A stretch of 54,622 bases of DNA from Hydrogenophaga sp. (GCF_028698005.1 NZ_JAQVEJ010000002.1:1-54622), one strand, 5' to 3'; shown: positions 8,764 to 18,942, numbered from the stretch's first letter. Numbers and translations are program-made. Notes: generated from the letters alone by a model not told the origin.

Positions 8764-9870
8764 GTGGCCGCTACCATCGTTACCGATTCCTCACCCGAGC
8801 CGATGCAAGACGACCTGTTTGGCTGCCCGCCGCCACCCCCGACCCAGCCGCCCGGTCCGGCCCGCGCGCCGCGGCGCGCGGGCAGCGGGGTACAACCCGC
8901 CGCCCACGACGAGGCCTTGCATGCACTGGCCGCCGCCTTGCCGGCCCGGCTGCGCCTGGGCACCTCGTCCTGGAGTTACCCGGGCTGGGCCGGCATCGTC
9001 TGGGATGCGGCGCATGCCGAGAGCAGGCTGTCGCGAAGCGGGCTCACCGCCTACGCCCAGCACCCGCTGCTGCGCAGCGTCTGCATCGACCGGGGCTTCT
9101 ACCGCCCACTGACCGAGGCCGAGTTCGCGCGCCATGCCGCCCAGGTGCCCGACGATTTCCGCTTCGTCGTCAAGGCGCCGGCACTCGTGACCGATGCCCA
9201 GGTGCGTGGCGAGGATGGCAGGGGCCGCCAGACGAACCCGGCCTTTCTCGACCCGACGCTGGCGGTCCAGACCTTCGTCGCGCCCGCCCTGGCCGGCCTG
9301 GGCGACAAGGTGGGGGCACTGGTGTTCCAGATCAGTCCCCTGCCTTTCCTGCAGTTGCAGCGCCTGCCGCAGTTGCTGGAGCAGCTGCGCCTGATGCTCA
9401 AGGCCCTGCCCGACGTGCGCGGCAGCACGCCGGACGGCGTGGTCGCGGTGGAAGTGCGCGACCCCGAGTGGCTGCACCCGTCGGTGGCACCGGCACTCGC
9501 CAGCGTGCTGCGCGACGCCGGTGTCACCTATTGCCTGGGCCTGCACGCCAAGATGCCGCGCATGGCCGAACAGTTGCCGCTGCTGCGGGCACTCTGGCCC
9601 GGTCCGCTGGTCTGCCGCTGGAACCTCAACCCGCTGCACGGTGCCTACGGCTACGAGGATGCGCGACGCGACTACAGCCCGTACGACCGCATCCACGACA
9701 TCGACGAAGAAACCCGGGCCCTGATCGCGCGCACGGTGCGCGGTGTCACCGGCGCCGGACAGAATGCCTATGTGACGATCAGCAACAAGGCCGAAGGCTG
9801 CGCGCCACTGTCCGCCCGGGCCCTGGCCGAACGACTGGCCGGCCCCCCGGAGAGCGCACCCGGGCGCTGA
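8764..9870 (+). CDS. DUF72 domain-containing protein
   Basis: LRLGTSSWSYPGWAGIVW N-terminus and overall DUF72 (TIM-barrel-like) pattern; start could be ATG 8803. Confidence 0.8.
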   Translation: MAATIVTDSSPEPMQDDLFGCPPPPPTQPPGPARAPRRAGSGVQPAAHDEALHALAAALPARLRLGTSSWSYPGWAGIVWDAAHAESRLSRSGLTAYAQHPLLRSVCIDRGFYRPLTEAEFARHAAQVPDDFRFVVKAPALVTDAQVRGEDGRGRQTNPAFLDPTLAVQTFVAPALAGLGDKVGALVFQISPLPFLQLQRLPQLLEQLRLMLKALPDVRGSTPDGVVAVEVRDPEWLHPSVAPALASVLRDAGVTYCLGLHAKMPRMAEQLPLLRALWPGPLVCRWNLNPLHGAYGYEDARRDYSPYDRIHDIDEETRALIARTVRGVTGAGQNAYVTISNKAEGCAPLSARALAERLAGPPESAPGR

Positions 9871-9883
9871 TCTCCATCAGCGC
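9864..9883. terminator. Hairpin containing both convergent stop codons
   Basis: GCGCTGAT-ctcc-ATCAGCGC perfect 8-bp stem; TGA stops of both flanking genes lie in the arms. Confidence 0.45.
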
Positions 9884-11262
9884 GGAGGTGTCACGCGCAC
9901 GCGCAGCGTGCTGCTGACACCGGCCAGCAGGGCACAGCCGGCACCCAGCAACAGCGCGACGGTTTCGCCCTGGCCATCGTGCTGGTCCCACACCGCGTAG
10001 ATGGCCGCCAGCAACACCGCCCCCAGAGATTGCCCGGTGAGCCGTGCGGTGCCCACCGAACCGCTGGCAGCGCCGCTGCGGTGCAGCGGCGCCGAGGTGA
10101 CGATGGTGTGGTTGTTGGGCGTCTGGAACAGCGCAAAACCGCCACCGCACAGCGCCATGCGCCAGGCAACATCCCAGCCGGCAGGATGATCGGGCAGCAC
10201 GGCCAGCAGCAGCAGGCCCGTGGCAAACACGACCATGCCGATGCCGCCCAGCCAGCCATCGGCGTAGCGTCCGATCAGGCGCCCGACGACCGGTGCCATC
10301 ACCACCGCGGCCAGCGGCCAGGCCGTCATCAGCAGACCCGCCGACAGGTGGCTGCGGCCATGCACCTCCAGCAGCAGGAAGGGCAGCGACACGAAGGTCA
10401 ATGTCTGGGCACAGAACGCGCACAGCGACGCCGTCATGGACAGTGCGAAGACCGGGATGCGCAGCAGGTCCACCGGGAACATCGGCGCCGGCAGGTGCCA
10501 CTGGCGGCGCATGAGAACCCCACCGGCCAGCACACCAGCCCCCAGCAGCGTCAGCCCCAGGGGCACGTTGGCGCTCTCGCCGCGCCCCCCCAACTGGTCG
10601 GCGCCAATGAACACCAGCGTGAACATGATGGTGTTGAGCAGCACATCCAGCACCGAGAGTCCGGCCGCCGGATGCTCACGGGGCGGATTGAACGGCAGCG
10701 CCTGGCGCCCAAGCCAGAGCGTGAACAGGCCCAGAGGCACATTCAGTGCAAACAGCCAGGGCCAGTTGCCCACCGACAGGATGGCTGCCGCCACCGCGGG
10801 GCCGGCCATGGTCGAGGTCGCCACCACCACGGAATTGATGGCCATGCCACGGCCCAGCCGCGCGCGCGGGTAGATCAGCCGCACCATGGCAGTGTTCACG
10901 CTCATGATGCCGGCCGCACCCAGCCCCTGCAGCGCCCGCGCCCACGTGAGCGCCGTCAGCGAGGTGGCCATCATGGCCGCCGCCGAGGCCAGCACGAACA
11001 GTGCCATCCCCACCAGGTACACACGCCGGTAGCCGAAGCGGTCACCCAGCGAGGCCAGCGGCAGCAGCAGGACCAGCGAGGCGATCTGGTAGGCGTTGAC
11101 CACCCAGATCGTCTCCGAGGCGCCGGCGTTGAGTTCACGCGCAATGCCGGGCAGCGCCAGATTGACGATGCTGCCATCGAGCACGGCCACCGTCAGGCCC
11201 ATCATGATGACCAGCACGGCCCGCCAGCGCTGTGGCGGGGGCAGGCCGTCGCCGGCGGTCAA
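9877..11262 (-). CDS. MFS transporter, DHA2 (EmrB/QacA)-like drug exporter
   Basis: VAVLDGSIVNLALPGIARELN motif C-like region, many TM segments; likely TTG start at 11262 overlapping upstream stop (TTGA). Confidence 0.82.
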   Translation of the reverse strand: MTAGDGLPPPQRWRAVLVIMMGLTVAVLDGSIVNLALPGIARELNAGASETIWVVNAYQIASLVLLLPLASLGDRFGYRRVYLVGMALFVLASAAAMMATSLTALTWARALQGLGAAGIMSVNTAMVRLIYPRARLGRGMAINSVVVATSTMAGPAVAAAILSVGNWPWLFALNVPLGLFTLWLGRQALPFNPPREHPAAGLSVLDVLLNTIMFTLVFIGADQLGGRGESANVPLGLTLLGAGVLAGGVLMRRQWHLPAPMFPVDLLRIPVFALSMTASLCAFCAQTLTFVSLPFLLLEVHGRSHLSAGLLMTAWPLAAVVMAPVVGRLIGRYADGWLGGIGMVVFATGLLLLAVLPDHPAGWDVAWRMALCGGGFALFQTPNNHTIVTSAPLHRSGAASGSVGTARLTGQSLGAVLLAAIYAVWDQHDGQGETVALLLGAGCALLAGVSSTLRVRVTPPR

Positions 11263-12473
11263 CGGACCACCTCGGGCGCCGGGCCCGGTCGAGGCTGACC
11301 ACCCAGGGTGATCCAGGCCAGCGTCATGCTGGTCAGCGCACAGGTGGCCATGCCCGCCACCATGGGCAGAGGCTCGCCATTGGCAAACAGACCCACCACA
11401 CCCATGGCCACGGCACCGCACAGCATCTGCAGGGTTCCCATCAGGGCCGATGCCGTTCCCGCGATCGCGCCGTGCGCGTCCAGCGCCAGCACCGATGTCG
11501 TGGGGACCACCAGTCCCATGAAGGCACTGGAGACGAAAAACAGCACGATCAGCACCACCAGCCGGTCGCCACCGAGCAGATAGAAAGACAGCAGTGTCGC
11601 CATCAGCAGGCCCGAGGCGGTCGTGGCGAACTTCACCAGCCGGGGCAACCCGATGCGCCGACCCAGAGGGCTCGTGAACTGCGCGGCACCGATGAAGGCC
11701 ACCGAATTGAGCGAAAAGGCCAGGCTGTACTGCGTGGGTGTCAGGCCGTAGTGGTTGATCATCACGAAGGCCGAGCCTGCCAGGTACACAAAGAAGCCGG
11801 ACATGGTCGCGGCACCAATGAACACCAGGCCCAGGTAATGCGCATCGCGCAGCAGCAGCCCATAGCTGCGCAGCGCACCGCCCAGGCTGCTGCCCATGCG
11901 CAGTCCCTCGCTGCGCGTTTCGGCCACCGCACCGCGCAACATCAGCATGCCGGCCACGGCGGCCAGTGCAACCACCCAGAACACGCCACGCCAGCCGGTG
12001 ATCGCGATCACCACGCTGCCGGTCAGCGGGGCCAGGATGGGCGAAACGCTGAACACCAGCATCAGCAGCGACATCAGCCGCGCGGCTTCCGTGCCCGTGT
12101 GCAGGTCACGCACGATGGCCCTGGGAATGACCCCGCCAGCGGCCGCGCCCAGGCCCTGCAGGAAGCGCAGGGCGATCAGCATCTGGATGTCCGTGGCCAG
12201 TGCACAACCCACGCTGGCGAGCGTGAACAGGCCCAGACCGAAGTACAGCGGCGGCTTGCGCCCGACCATGTCGGAAACGGGACCATAGAGCAACTGGCCC
12301 AGGCCCAGCGAGATGAAGAACGCCGTCAGGCTCAGTTGCACGGTACCCACATCGGCCCTCAGGCTGCGCCCGATATCGGGCAGGGCCGGCAGGTACATGT
12401 CGATGGCAAACGGACCGATCGCGGACAGCAGACCCAGAACCAGGGCCAGGGAAAAGTGGCGGTGAATAGGCAT
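11259..12473 (-). CDS. Bcr/CflA family multidrug efflux MFS transporter
   Basis: PFAIDMYLPALPDIGRSL motif and GQLLYGPVSDMVGRKPPL. Confidence 0.88.
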   Translation of the reverse strand: MPIHRHFSLALVLGLLSAIGPFAIDMYLPALPDIGRSLRADVGTVQLSLTAFFISLGLGQLLYGPVSDMVGRKPPLYFGLGLFTLASVGCALATDIQMLIALRFLQGLGAAAGGVIPRAIVRDLHTGTEAARLMSLLMLVFSVSPILAPLTGSVVIAITGWRGVFWVVALAAVAGMLMLRGAVAETRSEGLRMGSSLGGALRSYGLLLRDAHYLGLVFIGAATMSGFFVYLAGSAFVMINHYGLTPTQYSLAFSLNSVAFIGAAQFTSPLGRRIGLPRLVKFATTASGLLMATLLSFYLLGGDRLVVLIVLFFVSSAFMGLVVPTTSVLALDAHGAIAGTASALMGTLQMLCGAVAMGVVGLFANGEPLPMVAGMATCALTSMTLAWITLGGQPRPGPAPEVVR

Positions 12474-12590
12474 CAGGCGATTGTCGCGCGCACCGCGCTG
12501 CATGGCGGCCGCACCTTGTCTTCAGCCTTCGTTGGCGCTAGGTTTTTGCGCGGGCATGGCCCACGCGATCCACACGTCCTGCCCGGTGTG

Positions 12591-13496
12591 TCAGGTGCCC
12601 CGCAACTGGGCCCGCAGGGCGGCGCCGATCTCGGGTCGCTCGGCGAAAGGATCGGGCGGGTTCACGCCCGCCACGATCGCATCGAAGCGTGCACGTGCGT
12701 TGCCCAGGGCCTGGGGGTGGCTGTAGATGTAGAAGCGGTCGTCCCGCATGGCATCGAACACCTTCTGCGCCACCTCGGCGGCGCTGATCTTGCCCGCGCT
12801 GACCGCCTTGTCGAGCATGGCCTGGCTGATGAGCTGGCTCTTCGTGGCCGGCTCGCCCGCCAGCTCGGCCGGCCTGTTGCGCTGGCTTTGGCCGATGCCG
12901 GTGGCGACAAAATAAGGGCACAGCACGCTCGCGCTCACCTGGTCGGTGACCAGCCGCAGATCCTGGTACAGCGTTTCGCTCAGGCTCACCACCGCGTGCT
13001 TGCTCACGTTGTACACGCCCATGTTCGGCGGCGTGAGCAGTCCCGCCATGCTGGCGGTGTTGACGATGTGCCCGCGGTAGGCCGGATCGGCCTGGGCGGC
13101 GGCGAGCATCATGGGCGTGAACAGCCGCACGCCGTGGATCACCCCCCAGACGTTGACGCCGAGCACCCACGCCCAGTCGCGCACCGAGTTTTCCCAGATC
13201 AGGCCACCGGAACCCACGCCCGCGTTGTTGAACACGACATGCGGCGCACCGAAACGCGCCTGCACCGCCTGCGCCAGCGCCTCCATCTGTGCGGCGTCGG
13301 ACACATCCACACACTGCGCGAGCACCGGTGCGCCGGCGGCCTGCATCTCGGCGGCCGCGGCATCGAGCGCGTCCTGCTGCACGTCCACCAGCACGAGGTT
13401 CATGCCCAGCCGCGCGCCAATGCGTGCGCATGCCAGACCGAAGCCGGAGCCGGCCCCGGTGAGCACCGCCGTCTTGCCCTTGAAATCCGAAATCAT
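12591..13496 (-). CDS. SDR family oxidoreductase
   Basis: TGAGSGFG cofactor motif, NNAG, YNVSK active site. Confidence 0.88.
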   Translation of the reverse strand: MISDFKGKTAVLTGAGSGFGLACARIGARLGMNLVLVDVQQDALDAAAAEMQAAGAPVLAQCVDVSDAAQMEALAQAVQARFGAPHVVFNNAGVGSGGLIWENSVRDWAWVLGVNVWGVIHGVRLFTPMMLAAAQADPAYRGHIVNTASMAGLLTPPNMGVYNVSKHAVVSLSETLYQDLRLVTDQVSASVLCPYFVATGIGQSQRNRPAELAGEPATKSQLISQAMLDKAVSAGKISAAEVAQKVFDAMRDDRFYIYSHPQALGNARARFDAIVAGVNPPDPFAERPEIGAALRAQLRGT

Positions 13497-13525
13497 GCCT
13501 GTGGTCTCCTCGGTGGTGGTCGCCT

Positions 13526-14017
13526 TCAGGGGCGGATCATCTCGATGTGCGGGATGCCATCCTCGACGTACGGCTTGTTGTCCGAGATGAAACCGTGCCG
13601 GTTGTAGAAAGCTTCGAGATGGGCCTGCGCACCGATGCGGATGGGTTGCACGCCCCAGAGCGCATGCAGCATGCGGATGGAGGTCGCCATGAGCGCATGG
13701 CCGAGTCCGCTGCCCCGCACCGACGGCGCCGTCGCCACCCGGCCGATGCTGGCCTCGGCAAACCCGCGCCCCGCCGGCACCAGCCGCGTCGAGGCCAGCA
13801 GCCTCACGCCACCCTCGCCGTCCGGCGCTTCGCCCAGCACATGCAGGCAACCGGCATCGAGCCCATCCAGGTCCAGGAACACGCAGCGCTGCTCGACCAC
13901 GAACACCTCCGAGCGCAATCGCAGCAGCCGGTACAGCGTATCGGCCGACATGGCATGAAAAGGCAGGCAGCGCCAGGCAAGCCCGGTACCGGCATCGTGA
14001 TCAGAAAGGCCGTTCAA
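13526..14017 (-). CDS. GNAT family N-acetyltransferase (ElaA-like)
   Basis: LYRLLRLRSEVFVVEQRC and GRVATAPSVRGSGLGHALM acetyl-CoA binding motif. Confidence 0.8.
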   Translation of the reverse strand: MNGLSDHDAGTGLAWRCLPFHAMSADTLYRLLRLRSEVFVVEQRCVFLDLDGLDAGCLHVLGEAPDGEGGVRLLASTRLVPAGRGFAEASIGRVATAPSVRGSGLGHALMATSIRMLHALWGVQPIRIGAQAHLEAFYNRHGFISDNKPYVEDGIPHIEMIRP

Positions 14018-14075
14018 AGGGGTCGTTCCCGGATTTCGTCGAAAGAATGCCGCTGCCGCCGATACACGATGTCAC

Positions 14076-15092
14076 TCAGATCAGCTTCACGAGCTGCTTG
14101 CCCAGGTTCCTGCCCTTGAGCAGACCCAGGAAGGCCTCGGGCGCCGATTCGATGCCCTGTGCGATGGTCTCGCGCGGCCGCAGCTTGCCCTGCGCCACCA
14201 GGCCACCCAGCTCGGCCAGCGCCTCGGGCCAGACTTCCATGTGCTCGCTGACGATGAAGCCCTCGAGCTTGAGCCGGCTGATGAGAATCAGCGACGGGTT
14301 GGTCATGGGCAGCGGCTGGCCGTCGTAACCGGCGATCATGCCGCACAGCGCGATGCGCCCGAAGGCGTTCATGCGCAGCATGACGGCGTCCATCACCATG
14401 CCGCCGACGTTTTCGAAATAGCCGTCGATGCCCTTGGGGCAGACATCCTTGAGTGCCTTGGCCAGCGAATACGCGTCCTTGTGCTGGCGGTAGTCCACAC
14501 AGGCGTCGTAGCCCAGTTCCTGCACCGCGTACTGGCACTTCTCGGGGCCACCGGCAATGCCCACCACGCGGCAGCCGCGCGCCTTGGCCAGCGCTGCAAA
14601 CGCGCTGCCGACCGCCCCCGTCGCGGCACTGACCACCACCGTGTCGCCCGCCTGGGGCGCGATGATCTTCACCAGGCCGTACCAGGCCGTGACACCCGGC
14701 ATGCCGACGGCGCCCAGGTAGTACGACAGCGGCACATGGGTGGTGTCCACCTTGCGCAGCGCGCCGGGCTGGCTGGCGTCGACCACGCTCCACTCCTGCC
14801 AGCCCCCCATGCCCACCACCTTGTCGCCGGGCTGGAACTTCGGGTGCCGCGACTCGACCACCTCGCCCACCGTGCCACCGATCATCACCTCGCCCAGCGG
14901 CTGGCATGCCGCATAGCTCTTGCTGTCGTTCATGCGCCCGCGCATGTAGGGATCGAGGCTGAGGAAATGGTGGCGCACCAGCACCTGGCCTTCCTGCAGG
15001 GCCGGGGTTTCGCTGCTCACGAGCTTGAAGTTGTCGGCGGTGGCCTCGCCCTGGGGGCGGTTGTCGAGCAGGATCTGGCGGTTGGTTGGCAT
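14076..15092 (-). CDS. NADP-dependent zinc-independent medium-chain oxidoreductase (CurA/leukotriene B4 dehydrogenase-like)
   Basis: MPTNRQILL start, VVSAATGAVGS nucleotide-binding motif, GYFENVGG. Confidence 0.87.
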   Translation of the reverse strand: MPTNRQILLDNRPQGEATADNFKLVSSETPALQEGQVLVRHHFLSLDPYMRGRMNDSKSYAACQPLGEVMIGGTVGEVVESRHPKFQPGDKVVGMGGWQEWSVVDASQPGALRKVDTTHVPLSYYLGAVGMPGVTAWYGLVKIIAPQAGDTVVVSAATGAVGSAFAALAKARGCRVVGIAGGPEKCQYAVQELGYDACVDYRQHKDAYSLAKALKDVCPKGIDGYFENVGGMVMDAVMLRMNAFGRIALCGMIAGYDGQPLPMTNPSLILISRLKLEGFIVSEHMEVWPEALAELGGLVAQGKLRPRETIAQGIESAPEAFLGLLKGRNLGKQLVKLI

Positions 15093-15122
15093 CGTTGGGC
15101 TCCGGTGGGTTCTACGGGATGT

Positions 15123-15551
15123 TCAGTCGGTCCTGATCGTATTGAGCGGCTGTGTCTTGCGTCCGCCGACCGGCAGCCGGGGCACGTACTTGAACGTGCC
15201 CGTGGCATGGGCACACAGGCGGCCCTGCGCGTCGACAATGCGGCCTTCGGTGAAAGCCATGGTGGCCGTGCGGTGCAGCAGCCGGCCCCGCGCCAGCAAC
15301 GCGCCCTGCGCGGGACGCATGAAGCTGGTCTTCATTTCGATGGTGACGCAGCCCATGCCCGGCTCGACGGAACGCGCCGCGTGGGCCATGGCCACGTCCA
15401 GCAGGGTCATGCTGGCACCGCCGTGCACCACGCTGAACGAGTTCTCGTGTTCGGGCCGGGGCGCGAAGGCGATCTCGGCCTCACCGCCCTCGAACTTCCG
15501 CAGCTCGAAGCCCAGCAGCTCGACGAAAGGAATGTGTACTTCAAAGTTCAT
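15123..15551 (-). CDS. PaaI family hotdog thioesterase
   Basis: SVVHGGASMTLLDVAMAHAA hotdog motif. Confidence 0.85.
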   Translation of the reverse strand: MNFEVHIPFVELLGFELRKFEGGEAEIAFAPRPEHENSFSVVHGGASMTLLDVAMAHAARSVEPGMGCVTIEMKTSFMRPAQGALLARGRLLHRTATMAFTEGRIVDAQGRLCAHATGTFKYVPRLPVGGRKTQPLNTIRTD

Positions 15552-15584
15552 GGGTGAACGATACAGCCTCGCGGGCCCGGCTGC

Positions 15585-16376
15585 TCACCCTCCGGTGATG
15601 ATCGACACGCCGCCATCGACGGCCAGCCACTGTCCGGTGATGTGCTTGCCGGCGTCCGAGGCGTAGAGCACGGTGATGCCCTTGAGGTCCTCGTCATCGC
15701 CCAGGCGCCCCAGCGGGGCGTGCGCGGCCAGTTGGTCCTCGCCCATGGCCGCCAGCGTGCCCTTGGTCATCTTGCTCGGGAAGAAGCCCGGGCAGATGGC
15801 GTTGACGCGGATGCCACGGTCGCCCCACTCCGCCGCCAGCGCACGGGTGAAGTTGATCACCGCGCCCTTGGAGGTGTTGTAGGCGATGGTGTTCATGCCC
15901 CGGGGGTTGCCACCGAGACCCGCGATGGACGCGGTGTTGATGATGCTGCCCCGCTGGCGCGGAATCATGCTGCCCTTGGCGATGAGCTGGCTGAGCAGGA
16001 AGTAGCTGCGCACGTTCAGGTTCAGCACCTTGTCCCAGGCCTCCAGCGGATGGTCTTCGGCCGGCGCGCCCCAGGCCGCGCCCGCGTTGTTGACCAGGAT
16101 GTCCACGTCCCCGACGCGCTCCAGCGTCTCGGCAGCCAGGCGCCGGATCTGGTCCTCGTGCTGGCAGTCGGCGGCGATCCAGCGCGCGTCGATGCCCGCC
16201 GCCTGCAGCTCGGCCGTCGCCTGCTCCAGATCCTCGGCCTTGCGCGAGCTGATGACGAGACGGGCACCGGCCTCCCCGAGGGCGTGCGCCATCTGCAGGC
16301 CCAGACCGCGCGAACCGCCGGTCACCAGGGCCGTCTTGCCCTTGAGGTCAAAAAGCTGCTGAATGGTACGGGTCAT
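15585..16376 (-). CDS. SDR family oxidoreductase (3-ketoacyl reductase-like)
   Basis: TGGSRGLG, NNAG, YNTSKGA, CPGFFPS. Confidence 0.88.
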   Translation of the reverse strand: MTRTIQQLFDLKGKTALVTGGSRGLGLQMAHALGEAGARLVISSRKAEDLEQATAELQAAGIDARWIAADCQHEDQIRRLAAETLERVGDVDILVNNAGAAWGAPAEDHPLEAWDKVLNLNVRSYFLLSQLIAKGSMIPRQRGSIINTASIAGLGGNPRGMNTIAYNTSKGAVINFTRALAAEWGDRGIRVNAICPGFFPSKMTKGTLAAMGEDQLAAHAPLGRLGDDEDLKGITVLYASDAGKHITGQWLAVDGGVSIITGG

Positions 16377-16399
16377 GTATGTCTCCTTGTCGATGGTGA

Positions 16400-18229
16400 T
16401 CAGAACGCATTCTCGGGCAGGGTGGCGCAGGTGAGGTCGCGCTCGCGCACCACCTTGAGCCAGGCGCCGATGCGTGGCAACTCATAGTGGAAGAAGTAGC
16501 GCGCGGCCGCCAGCCGTCCCTGGCGCGCGGGCGACGCCGGCAGCGCGATGGCCGCCAGCGCCACGTCGAGCCAGATCCAGGCCAGCACGGTGTGGCCGAA
16601 GGCCTGCATGTAGGGTACGGCATTGGCCAGCGCCGCCTGCGGATCGCCGGTGGCCCAGGCCGCCTGGGTCGCGGCGCCCACGTCCTGCAAGGCCTGCCCG
16701 AGCGCGTTGGCGCAGGCGGCCAGCTCGGGCACCTGGATGGCGCGCTCGATGGTGCGGTGGATGCGGCCGGCCAGCAACTGCAGTCCGCGGCCGCCCTCCA
16801 TCACCACCTTGCGGCCCAGCAGGTCCATCGCCTGGATACCGTGCGTGCCCTCGTGGATCATGTTCAGCCGGTTGTCGCGCCAGTACTGCTCGACCGGAAA
16901 GTCGCGCGTGTAACCATAACCGCCGTGGATCTGGATCGCCAGCGAATTGGCCTCCAGGCAGAACTCGCTGGGCCAGCTCTTGATGACGGGGGTGAGCACC
17001 TCCAGCAGCAGCCGCGCCTCATCGGCCGCCTCGGGCGTGCCCGTGCGCTGCTCGTCCACCAGCAGGGCACCGTACAGGCCCAGCGCCAGGGCGCCCTCGC
17101 AGTAGCTCTTCTGCGCCAGCAGCATGCGTTTGACGTCGGCGTGCTCGATGATGCGCACGGGCGGCGCACCCGCGTCCTTGCCGCCCATACCGAGCGGGCG
17201 GCCCTGCGGGCGGTTCTTCGCATAGTCGAGGCTGGCCTCGAACCCGGCATAGCCGAGCATCGTCGCCGCCATGCCGATGGCGATGCGCGCCTCGTTCATC
17301 ATGTGGAACATGCAGCGCAGGCCGTCGCCCGGGCGCCCCACGAGGTAACCGATGGCGCCGGCACCGCCGCGCACCGGGTAGCGGCCCTCACCGAAGTTGA
17401 GCAGCGTGTTGGTGGTGCCGCGCCAGCCCAGCTTGTGGTTCAGGCCCGCCAGCGCCACGTCGTTGCGCTCGCCGGTGAGCCGGCCCTCGGTGTCCACCAG
17501 GTGCTTGGGCACGATGAACAGCGATATGCCCCTGACGCCCGGCACCAGCCTGCCGTCGGCATCCGGGATCTTGGCCAGCACCAGGTGCACGATGTTCTCG
17601 GCCATCTCGTGGTCGCCCGAGGAGATCCACATCTTGTGGCCGTGCAGCCGGTAGCGTGGACCGAGCGGGTCGTCGGCCGATCCATCCCCGTCGGGCACGG
17701 CCCGCGTGGCCACATCGCTCAGGCTGGAGCCGGCCTGCGGTTCGGACAGGCACATGGTCCCGGTGAAACGCCCGTTGTATTCGTTGCGCGCGAACACCTG
17801 CCGCTGCCGTTCGGTGCCATGTGCCATCAGCAGGTTGGCATTGCCCGTGGTCAGCAGGTTGGCGCCGATGCTGACCGAGGCCTTGGCAAAGAAACTGTTG
17901 GCCGCGGACTCGACCACGAACGGCAACTGCATGCCACCCATGTCATAGTCCTGCGCCGCGCTGAGCATGCCCGACTCGGCGTAGGCCCGGCGGGCGTCGT
18001 GCGTCGCTTGCGGCAGGATCACCTTCTCGCCGTCGAACTGCGGCTCCTGGGTGTCCACGAGACGGTTGAAGGGCGCGAATTTTTCACGTGCGATGCGCTC
18101 GCAGGTGTCCAGCACCGCGCCAAAGGTCTCGCGCGAGTGGTCGGCGTAGCGTTCGCGCGCGGCGAGTGCCTCGGCCCGGAGCCAGTCGTGGAGCAGGAAG
18201 TCGAGGGTGGAGCGCAGGGATGTGGACAT
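16400..18229 (-). CDS. Acyl-CoA dehydrogenase (long form with C-terminal extension)
   Basis: MCLSEPQAGSSLSDV, KMWISSGDHE, QIHGGYGYTRDFPVEQYWRDNR; start MSTSLRSTL at 18229. Confidence 0.9.
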   Translation of the reverse strand: MSTSLRSTLDFLLHDWLRAEALAARERYADHSRETFGAVLDTCERIAREKFAPFNRLVDTQEPQFDGEKVILPQATHDARRAYAESGMLSAAQDYDMGGMQLPFVVESAANSFFAKASVSIGANLLTTGNANLLMAHGTERQRQVFARNEYNGRFTGTMCLSEPQAGSSLSDVATRAVPDGDGSADDPLGPRYRLHGHKMWISSGDHEMAENIVHLVLAKIPDADGRLVPGVRGISLFIVPKHLVDTEGRLTGERNDVALAGLNHKLGWRGTTNTLLNFGEGRYPVRGGAGAIGYLVGRPGDGLRCMFHMMNEARIAIGMAATMLGYAGFEASLDYAKNRPQGRPLGMGGKDAGAPPVRIIEHADVKRMLLAQKSYCEGALALGLYGALLVDEQRTGTPEAADEARLLLEVLTPVIKSWPSEFCLEANSLAIQIHGGYGYTRDFPVEQYWRDNRLNMIHEGTHGIQAMDLLGRKVVMEGGRGLQLLAGRIHRTIERAIQVPELAACANALGQALQDVGAATQAAWATGDPQAALANAVPYMQAFGHTVLAWIWLDVALAAIALPASPARQGRLAAARYFFHYELPRIGAWLKVVRERDLTCATLPENAF

Positions 18230-18331
18230 GCCGCAAATTATCAAAGCGCGCGCGCGTGCCCGCCTGTCCTTTGGGCGACGACCGCCGCACCTTTCCGGTG
18301 CGGATACCCGGGACAGGCCGCGGGTCAATTG

Positions 18332-18345
18332 GTTTGCATGCAAAC
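18332..18345. promoter_or_regulatory. Candidate MarR operator GTTTGCATGCAAAC
   Basis: Perfect 14-bp palindrome 52 bp upstream of the marR start, in divergent promoter. Confidence 0.6.
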
Positions 18346-18396
18346 AACTTGCCGCTGCCTGCGCACAATACCGGACCTGTCCCGCCAATCCCGACC

Positions 18397-18852
18397 ATGA
18401 CCACCACCGCCTCTGCCCCCCAGCACCGCCGCACGCGCTTCGGCCTGCTGGTGGGCAGCGTGTACCGCCAGTGGCGCCGGCAGATCGACATGGCCTTCAA
18501 GGACGAAGGTCTGAGTGATGCCACCCGTTCACCGCTGATCGCGCTGTACGACCACGGCGAACCCATGCGCCAGAAGGACCTCGCCCATGCGCTGTACCTG
18601 GATACCAGCTCGCTCGTGCGCGTGCTCGCTTACCTGCGCAAGAGTGGTCTGGTCGACTGGCAGCAGGACCCGCAGGACCGACGCGGCAAGCTCATCGCGC
18701 TCACGCCGCAGGGGCATGCCACGGTCACCAGCATCCTGGCGAAAAGCCTGGACATCGAACGCACGATCCTGGCGGACCTGACGCCCGAGGAGTTCGCCGC
18801 CACCCAGCGGGCGCTGCAGAAGATCTCGCAACGCTTCCAGGCCATGGGCTGA
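18397..18852 (+). CDS. MarR family transcriptional regulator
   Basis: wHTH pattern LYLDTSSLVRVLAYLRKSGLVDWQQDPQDRRGKLIALTPQG. Confidence 0.9.
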   Translation: MTTTASAPQHRRTRFGLLVGSVYRQWRRQIDMAFKDEGLSDATRSPLIALYDHGEPMRQKDLAHALYLDTSSLVRVLAYLRKSGLVDWQQDPQDRRGKLIALTPQGHATVTSILAKSLDIERTILADLTPEEFAATQRALQKISQRFQAMG

Positions 18853-18942
18853 CCGCATCCCCCCAGTCAGGCCCGACCCCCTCCTCTTCCTTTCTCCCCC
18901 TTCCCCCGCACCGTCTGCACCTGCGCAGATTGACCGCTAGCC

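Noticed and set aside
6602-9112. 836-aa + strand ORF opposite tex
   Set aside because: Antisense shadow frame in GC-rich DNA: His/Gln/Arg/Gly-rich, no domain pattern, and tex on - is unmistakable.
11232-13607. 791-aa + strand ORF across two MFS genes and an SDR
   Set aside because: Spans several genuine genes on the opposite strand; low-complexity H/Q/R composition.
18285-18303. CCGCACC-TTTCC-GGTGCGG hairpin in the marR divergent region
   Set aside because: Short GC-rich stem without T-tract or conserved position; could be chance in this composition.
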